Source: Acidobacteriaceae bacterium
Lineage (GTDB): Bacteria > Acidobacteriota > Terriglobia > Terriglobales > Acidobacteriaceae
Assembly: GCA_003132405.1 (NCBI GenBank)
Contig: PKXQ01000121.1
Span: 38,361 to 102,360 of the forward strand
Direction of reading: 5' to 3'
DNA: 64,000 nucleotides
The notes under the pieces were generated by a model that saw nothing but the letters and a program-made list of their open reading frames with translations, did no database searches and was not told the DNA's origin. This document shows, piece by piece, positions 59,871-64,000 of the stretch (position 1 is the first letter of the stretch; each line of letters starts with the position of its first letter). The translations under genes were made by a program, and so were the position numbers.

Positions 59871-60341
59871 ATGACTTTTCAACCGTACACCCGCGCCATA
59901 AATAAAGATATTTCTCGCCGGCGAATTATTCTCCTGGTTGAAGACGAACCTTTCGTCCGCGAAGCCACCTGCGGCATCCTGGAAAGCGCCGGCTTCGAAG
60001 TTCTGCCCGCAGCCGATGCGCTCCAAGCTATGAAAATTTACCAGGAGCACCAGCGCAAACGCCAGCAGCAGGACTGCTTCCGGAAAATCGACCTCGTAAT
60101 GACCGACATGATGCTACCAAGCGGCACCGGCCAGCAATTGGCTCAGGACCTTCGCCTGCGTTCCCCCGAACTCGCCGTTCTAATAACCTCCGGCTATCCC
60201 AACCCCGACTTTGAAACCGAATCCACCGAGTCGCACCTCTATTTCCTCGCCAAGCCCTACTCCAAGCGAACCCTCTGTGAAAAAATCGAGCAAATTCTCG
60301 CTCCCACCCCGCTCGCCCGCGTAGCCAAGCAAGCCAGCTAG
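59871..60341 (+). CDS. Single-domain response regulator
   Basis: A 156-residue CheY-like receiver with no output domain. The acidic pair is Glu24-Asp25 (LLVEDEPFVREA), the phosphorylated aspartate is Asp79 (VMTDMMLPSGTG), the switch residues are Thr106/Ser107 (LITSGYP) and the lysine is Lys128 (FLAKPYSKRTL). A 15-residue insertion (HQRKRQQQDCF) lies before strand 3. It has its own AAGAGGAG site. No kinase gene is near; partners are unknown. Flanked by the M1 peptidase and fabG genes. Confidence 0.92.
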   Translation: MTFQPYTRAINKDISRRRIILLVEDEPFVREATCGILESAGFEVLPAADALQAMKIYQEHQRKRQQQDCFRKIDLVMTDMMLPSGTGQQLAQDLRLRSPELAVLITSGYPNPDFETESTESHLYFLAKPYSKRTLCEKIEQILAPTPLARVAKQAS

Positions 60342-60376
60342 CCAAGACGCAAACATAATAGGAACAATCGCGTAGC

Positions 60377-60415
60377 GACGGCCGCCCTCGGCCGTCCAGC
60401 CGAGCAAAGCTTGGG
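60377..60415. repeat. Decayed copy of the double REP-like hairpin
   Basis: GACGGCCGCCCTCGGCCGTC (60377-60396) is perfect; the second hairpin is mutated (GCCGAGCAAAGCTTGG). Located in the 218-bp gap before fabG. Confidence 0.75.
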
Positions 60416-60559
60416 TAACAGTCAATAATCGCGACGCAAGCGGGTGAGCGCCAAAACGTAACCGCCAACCACCCCCGCCGTTTATAATCCTCGTTCCACA
60501 AATCGATCCAAACGATAGACTCTAAATTCGCCTAACAGTTCATAGCCCAAGGAGCCCTA

Positions 60560-61303
60560 ATGACACTAGAAGGACGAGTAGCGCTGGTCACCGGAGCATC
60601 CCAAGGCATCGGCCACGCCTGCGCGCTAGCCCTAGCCCACAACGGAGCGACCATAGCCGCCGCCTCCCGCAATCAGCAAAAGCTGGACGAATTAGTAGCC
60701 GAAATAACCAAAACCGGAGCCCAAGCCGCCGCCTTCGCCATCGACGTAACCGACGAAGATCAGGTCAAATCCGGCGTCAAAGCCGCCCTAGCCCAATTCG
60801 GCAAGATCGACATCCTCGTCAACAACGCTGGCATCACCCGCGACCAACTCGTCATGCGCATGAAGCGCGCCGACTGGGACGCCGTCCTCTCGACCAACCT
60901 CACCTCCGCCTACCTCTGCATCCAGCAAGTCATCGGCTCCATGCTCAAACAGCGCTGGGGACGCATCATCAACATCACCAGCGTCTTCGGCCAGATGGGC
61001 CAGGCCGGCCAGGCCAACTACGCCGCCTCCAAAGCCGGCCTGATCGGCCTAACCATGGCCATGGCCCGCGAAGTAGCCTCCCGCAACATCACCGTCAACG
61101 CCGTAGCCCCCGGATTCATCGATACCAGCATGACCGCCGCTCTAACCGAAGAATTCAAGCAGACCGCCGTAAATCAGATCCCGCTAGGCCGAGTGGGCTC
61201 TCCCCAGGACGTAGCCCACGCAGTCCGCTTCCTAGCCTCCGATGAAGCCGCCTACATCACCGGCCACGTGCTGAATGTGAATGGCGGGCTGTTGATGGGG
61301 TGA
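60560..61303 (+). CDS. fabG: 3-oxoacyl-ACP reductase (SDR family)
   Basis: A 247-residue short-chain dehydrogenase. The NADP-binding motif TGASQGIGHACALAL (12-26), NNAGITRDQLVMRMK (FabG-specific loop), the catalytic serine (NITSVFGQMGQAGQ), and Tyr-x3-Lys in NYAASKAGL give the FabG pattern, ending with ITGHVLNVNGGLLMG. FabG performs the first reduction in each round of fatty-acid elongation. The surrounding fab genes are not in the window, so another SDR role cannot be excluded. ATG at 60560 follows AAGGAG. Confidence 0.9.
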   Translation: MTLEGRVALVTGASQGIGHACALALAHNGATIAAASRNQQKLDELVAEITKTGAQAAAFAIDVTDEDQVKSGVKAALAQFGKIDILVNNAGITRDQLVMRMKRADWDAVLSTNLTSAYLCIQQVIGSMLKQRWGRIINITSVFGQMGQAGQANYAASKAGLIGLTMAMAREVASRNITVNAVAPGFIDTSMTAALTEEFKQTAVNQIPLGRVGSPQDVAHAVRFLASDEAAYITGHVLNVNGGLLMG

Positions 61304-61592
61304 GAGAACGCGGGCTTGCTGTCCGGAATACCACTCCTCCGTCGAGAGTGCTTCACTGAAAAGTCATTTATCTATCGGAACGCTCCTGGGTAGGCATCGG
61401 CCGAACGCCACCACTTCCTAGCGAGATGCTCGCGAACTTTGCGTAGCGCGAACACCCCTGTCCGCGTGCCGAGACCGCCCACGGCCAAAGTATTTGCGAA
61501 AATCCCAAGAGGGATGGCTTTGTAAAATCAGCCTTTCAAAGGATTGCCGGAGTTGGTCCGCATCAAGTCCAAATGACGGAAAGGTTGCTAGA

Positions 61593-62661
61593 ATGATTTT
61601 CGAGATGGGCGACGTGGTGAATTTTCTCAGCAAGGGCGCATTCGAGACGTCCCGCAACGCCTCGTTGAAAAATCGCGAAGAACTAGACAACCTCCTTTCA
61701 GCGAAGATCCCAAAATACACAACCGAGGACACGAGCTTGGTCGTGTTCGGCTCTCTTGCGCGAGAGGAATGGACCTCGGGCAGCGATCTCGATTGGACAT
61801 ACCTGATCGACGGTGAAGCGAATTCAGATCATCTGCGAATTGCCCAGTCCATCCAAGCCATTCTCAGGGAAAATGAGAACCGATTCCGAGCTCCTGGTTC
61901 AACCGAAACTTTTGGAAATATGGCGTTTAGCCACGACCTTCTCCATCAAATCGGCGGGCAAAATGATACCAACAAGAACACTACTCGAAGAATTCTGCTT
62001 CTCCTCGAGTCCTTTCCGATCGGCAAGAGGACCGAAGCCTACGACCGAATTATGCAAGGAGTGATTAACCGCTATCTCGAGGAGGATATGAACCCCTTGA
62101 CTCATGATGGAAAGAGATACCGGGTGCCACGGTTCTTGCTGAACGACATCGTTCGATTTTGGAGAACCATGGCGGTCGACTTCGCCATGTAAACAACGAG
62201 ATCGTGGGGGCAAAGGCTGGGGCATACGCAACGCAAAGCTCCGAATGTCTAGGAAACTGATTTTCGCATCCGGTCTCCTCGTCTGCTTTAGCGCGAACCT
62301 GGAGCCAGATTTACAATCCAAGATTTCCACCGACAAAAGTGATATAAGGTTTCACCTAGCGAAGCACATTAGGGAGCTCACGCGCCTCAGCCCTCTCAGA
62401 GTTATCGAGAGATCGATGATGCAGTACGACGTACCGGACTCAGTGGCAACGGACTTGTTTCAAGCCTACGCTGCGTTTCTAGGTGTGCTTGACAATAAGG
62501 TGAAACGTGATGCCCTTGAGAATCTGCGGTCCCAGGATTCACGAACCAACTCCTTTAAAGAAATAAGGGAGATCAGCGATGTTTTTCAACGTTCTCTCGA
62601 TCATATCTTCTTCGACAATTCTCTGGTTGCACCACTGACAAAGAAATACGGGGTTTTCTGA
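61593..62661 (+). pseudogene. Nucleotidyltransferase-fold gene interrupted by a +1 frameshift
   Basis: The ATG at 61593 starts a protein with the NTase motif G-S-x9-D-x-D (VVFGSLAREEWTSGSDLDWTYL; Gly53, Ser54, Asp65, Asp67). The frame stops at TAA 62190. The continuation (CKQRDRGGKGWGIRNAKLRM SRKLIFASGLLVCF) is read in the next frame without interruption to 62661, so one extra base lies near 62185-62192. The joined product would be about 355 residues, with a helical C-terminal half. It is either a broken gene, a programmed frameshift or a sequencing error. The last codon overlaps the start of the TIM-barrel gene, so the two form a unit. Unlike its surroundings it is less GC-rich. Confidence 0.75.
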
Positions 62662-63377
62662 TGAGATGTATTGGATTTTCGACGGGCGCATTGGCACGGG
62701 GTAACTTCCGCTTGGCTTTGGATATGCTAGCCGACAAGGATGTCAATGCAGTTGAATTGTCCGCACTACGGCGAGAAGAACTAGGTTCTCTGGTGGCGGA
62801 ACTCGACAGACTTGACCTGTCTCGGTTCAGGCATATCTCATTTCATGCGCCCAGCTCAATAGAGCCGCCGTTCGAACAAGCTGTGTTGAAATTGCTCGCC
62901 GAAGTGGCAACGAGAGGCTGGCCGATAATCGTTCACCCCGACGCCATGGTCAATCCATCAGAGTGGGCCTCCCTGCGAGATTCTCTGTGTATCGAGAACA
63001 TGGATAAGCGGAAGCCGGTTGGTCAAACCGCCCGACAGTTGGCCGAAATCTTTCAAGTGTTTCCCAACGCATCGCTTTGCTTCGATATCGGCCACGCGCG
63101 CCAGGTGGATCCTACGATGGTTGAGGCGTCAGTGATTTTGCGTACGTTCCGTCACCGGATTCGACAGCTTCACGTAAGTGAAGTGAACACTCAAAGCAAG
63201 CACGATCCCTTGAGCCTTGAATCAATTCTTGCCTTCCATAGAGTGGCCCATCTTCTCCCAGCCGACGCCCCAATCATCTTGGAAAGCCGGGTCGAGGAGT
63301 CGCAGATTGAAGAGGAGATTCAAAGCGCGATCAACGCATTGAATCCGCAACAGCTACTAGCGGTGGCTGGAGACTAA
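62661..63377 (+). CDS. AP-endonuclease-2/sugar isomerase-like TIM-barrel protein
   Basis: A 238-residue protein with the xylose-isomerase-like barrel. Strand motifs with likely metal ligands: RHISFHAPSS, IIVHPDAM, SLCIENMDKRK (Glu), LCFDIGHARQV (Asp/His), RQLHVSEVN (His), PIILESRV (Glu). These place it among EndoIV/sugar-phosphate epimerase relatives, but the function is unknown. Its ATG overlaps the stop of the nucleotidyltransferase frame (TGATG), so translation is coupled. It is convergent, with a 2-bp gap, to a cluster of small genes. Probably recently acquired with the NTase. Confidence 0.75.
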   Translation: MRCIGFSTGALARGNFRLALDMLADKDVNAVELSALRREELGSLVAELDRLDLSRFRHISFHAPSSIEPPFEQAVLKLLAEVATRGWPIIVHPDAMVNPSEWASLRDSLCIENMDKRKPVGQTARQLAEIFQVFPNASLCFDIGHARQVDPTMVEASVILRTFRHRIRQLHVSEVNTQSKHDPLSLESILAFHRVAHLLPADAPIILESRVEESQIEEEIQSAINALNPQQLLAVAGD

Positions 63378-63379
63378 CG

Positions 63380-63640
63380 CTACGATTGAGGTTGCCACTT
63401 AGAGCGAAGGCTCGCTAAGGCTGTAGCCGCACGAACAATGCGCCACCTATCCCGGTGTCCTCTGTTGGTGTCTCGAACGCGCTCTACAAGAATCGCTGCG
63501 GTTGGGTCAATCTCCCTAGCTCTTTCGATAGCCTCAGCTTGTGTTGCTTCGTAATCACTGATTCTTTCCGCGCCGGGCCTCCGAATCGCATAATCACCCT
63601 CATCTAGTCGCTGCTCAATAAACAATTTACCGCTCGGCAA
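63380..63640 (-). CDS. Small DUF2188-like protein
   Basis: An 86-residue protein starting at TTG 63640 (GGGAG box five bases upstream), inside the end of the upstream gene by 14 bp. It contains the stretch KLFIEQRLDEGDYAIRRPGA, ISDYEATQAEAIERAREI and ILVERVRDTNRGHRDRWRI, which resembles the DUF2188 pattern (short ligand-binding beta-alpha motif, GDYAIRRP...RTQAEAIERA). Function unknown. The 125-residue frame that extends to 63757 would read over the neighbouring gene and is not used. Confidence 0.6.
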   Translation of the reverse strand: MPSGKLFIEQRLDEGDYAIRRPGAERISDYEATQAEAIERAREIDPTAAILVERVRDTNRGHRDRWRIVRAATALASLRSKWQPQS

Positions 63641-63884
63641 AGTTCTCCCTTCTCTCTTTTGATAAAGGCCTGCGGACCGCTCGCTCGACAGCCTGCGGCA
63701 ACTTGACGGGCACGAAGTACTCCTCCGGGTACAAGTAGTCTTCGCCGGACTCATCAATGACGCGAATCTGATGATGCTTTAGGCCCGCTTTGTCTGGGAC
63801 GACTTGATAAATCTTGCGCAACTCAAGGGACGCGGCATAGCCCTTGTTGCCTATGCAGATCACGAAATGTGCTTCGCGTTTCAT
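63627..63884 (-). CDS. Conserved small hypothetical protein
   Basis: An 85-residue protein from ATG 63884: FVICIGNKGYAASLELRKIY, VIDESGEDYLYPEEYFVPV and LPQAVERAV. I know this set from many bacteria as an unnamed small family, often next to DUF2188-like genes. It is in the middle of a three-gene cluster: the upstream stop is 1 bp from its start and its end overlaps the DUF2188-like gene. The longer frame to 63974 is a shadow. Confidence 0.7.
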   Translation of the reverse strand: MKREAHFVICIGNKGYAASLELRKIYQVVPDKAGLKHHQIRVIDESGEDYLYPEEYFVPVKLPQAVERAVRRPLSKERRENFAER

Positions 63885-63885
63885 G

Positions 63886-64000
63886 TTAGTCAAGAATGCG
63901 CTTGATCTTGTATTCCTTCGCTCCGATGCCGTGCGCTTCGTACCAGTGGATTTCGGCATGGCATATCGTACCATCGAGAAACTCCACGTCAGCCGTGCCT
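63886..64000 (-). CDS. Small conserved protein, C-terminal part (partial)
   Basis: The last 37 residues of a small protein enter from the right edge: [37 protein letters not shown], then TAA at 63886-63888. The pattern (DVxF..[17 protein letters not shown].KE.KIKR.LD) is that of a short unnamed family. It is the first visible gene of the small-gene cluster, 1 bp before the ATG of the next gene. Confidence 0.65.
   Translation of the reverse strand, partial: GTADVEFLDGTICHAEIHWYEAHGIGAKEYKIKRILD

Overview
The window looks like a chromosome segment of a soil Acidobacteriota (class Terriglobia, Koribacter/Sulfotelmatobacter-like). This rests on recognised protein families and style, not on a 16S gene: DUF3175, DUF4142, DUF2934 and DUF4097 proteins, TMTC-like TPR membrane proteins, an Hfq with an N-terminal extension, a TonB-type energy transducer, a complete isc operon and high-GC DNA. 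There is no CRISPR array, integrase, transposase or rRNA operon.

Layout. 1-4.2 kb: a sigma/anti-sigma pair cut by the window edge, DUF3175 and DUF4142 genes, an aldo/keto reductase pseudogene, tRNA-Val(CAC) and a small secreted protein. 4.5-12.2 kb: a housekeeping run, rapZ, an MsbA-like exporter, yicC, gmk, rpoZ, coaBC, a family-4 uracil-DNA glycosylase and a cupin. 12.2-17 kb: a higBA toxin-antitoxin pair with its own promoter/operator, priA, a site-2-type protease and an HU/IHF protein. 17.1-19.7 kb: an accessory patch with a membrane-anchored dCTP-deaminase-like protein facing a tightly coupled three-gene operon that ends in a bipartite dCTP deaminase, next to a broken copy of the hfq 3' end. 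19.8-26.7 kb: TMTC-like gene, hfq, holB, tmk, a flavoprotein, a GAF protein and a DUF2934 protein. 26.7-33.5 kb: a tripartite RND efflux operon divergent from a TetR regulator. 33.6-40.4 kb: iscR-iscS-iscU-iscA-hscB-hscA-fdx-iscX. 40.5-48.7 kb: a conserved hypothetical gene, galT, yraN, then an ECF sigma / anti-sigma / DUF4097 / PDZ envelope module and a TonB-like protein. 48.9-55 kb: an exported Pro/Ala-rich protein, bcp, 3-methyladenine glycosylase, rnhB, purine nucleoside phosphorylase and a secreted adenosine-deaminase-like protein. 55.3-55.7 kb: a gene-free stretch that reads as a two-unit structured RNA. 55.8-64 kb: a TPR metallopeptidase divergent from an M1 peptidase, a single-domain response regulator, fabG, a frameshifted nucleotidyltransferase with a TIM-barrel partner, and a cluster of three very small genes running off the window.

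Two kinds of non-coding structure recur between genes. The first is REP-like short palindromes of at least five sequence families. The second is long imperfect hairpins built from a short word repeated in tandem, a loop, and the same word in reverse complement; the word differs from locus to locus. Together they fill nearly every gap of more than about 100 bp inside the isc operon and the sigma/DUF4097/PDZ module, so they probably act on mRNA folding, processing or termination. The structured RNA at 55.3-55.7 kb, the word hairpins and the dCTP-deaminase patch are the parts most likely to be undescribed.
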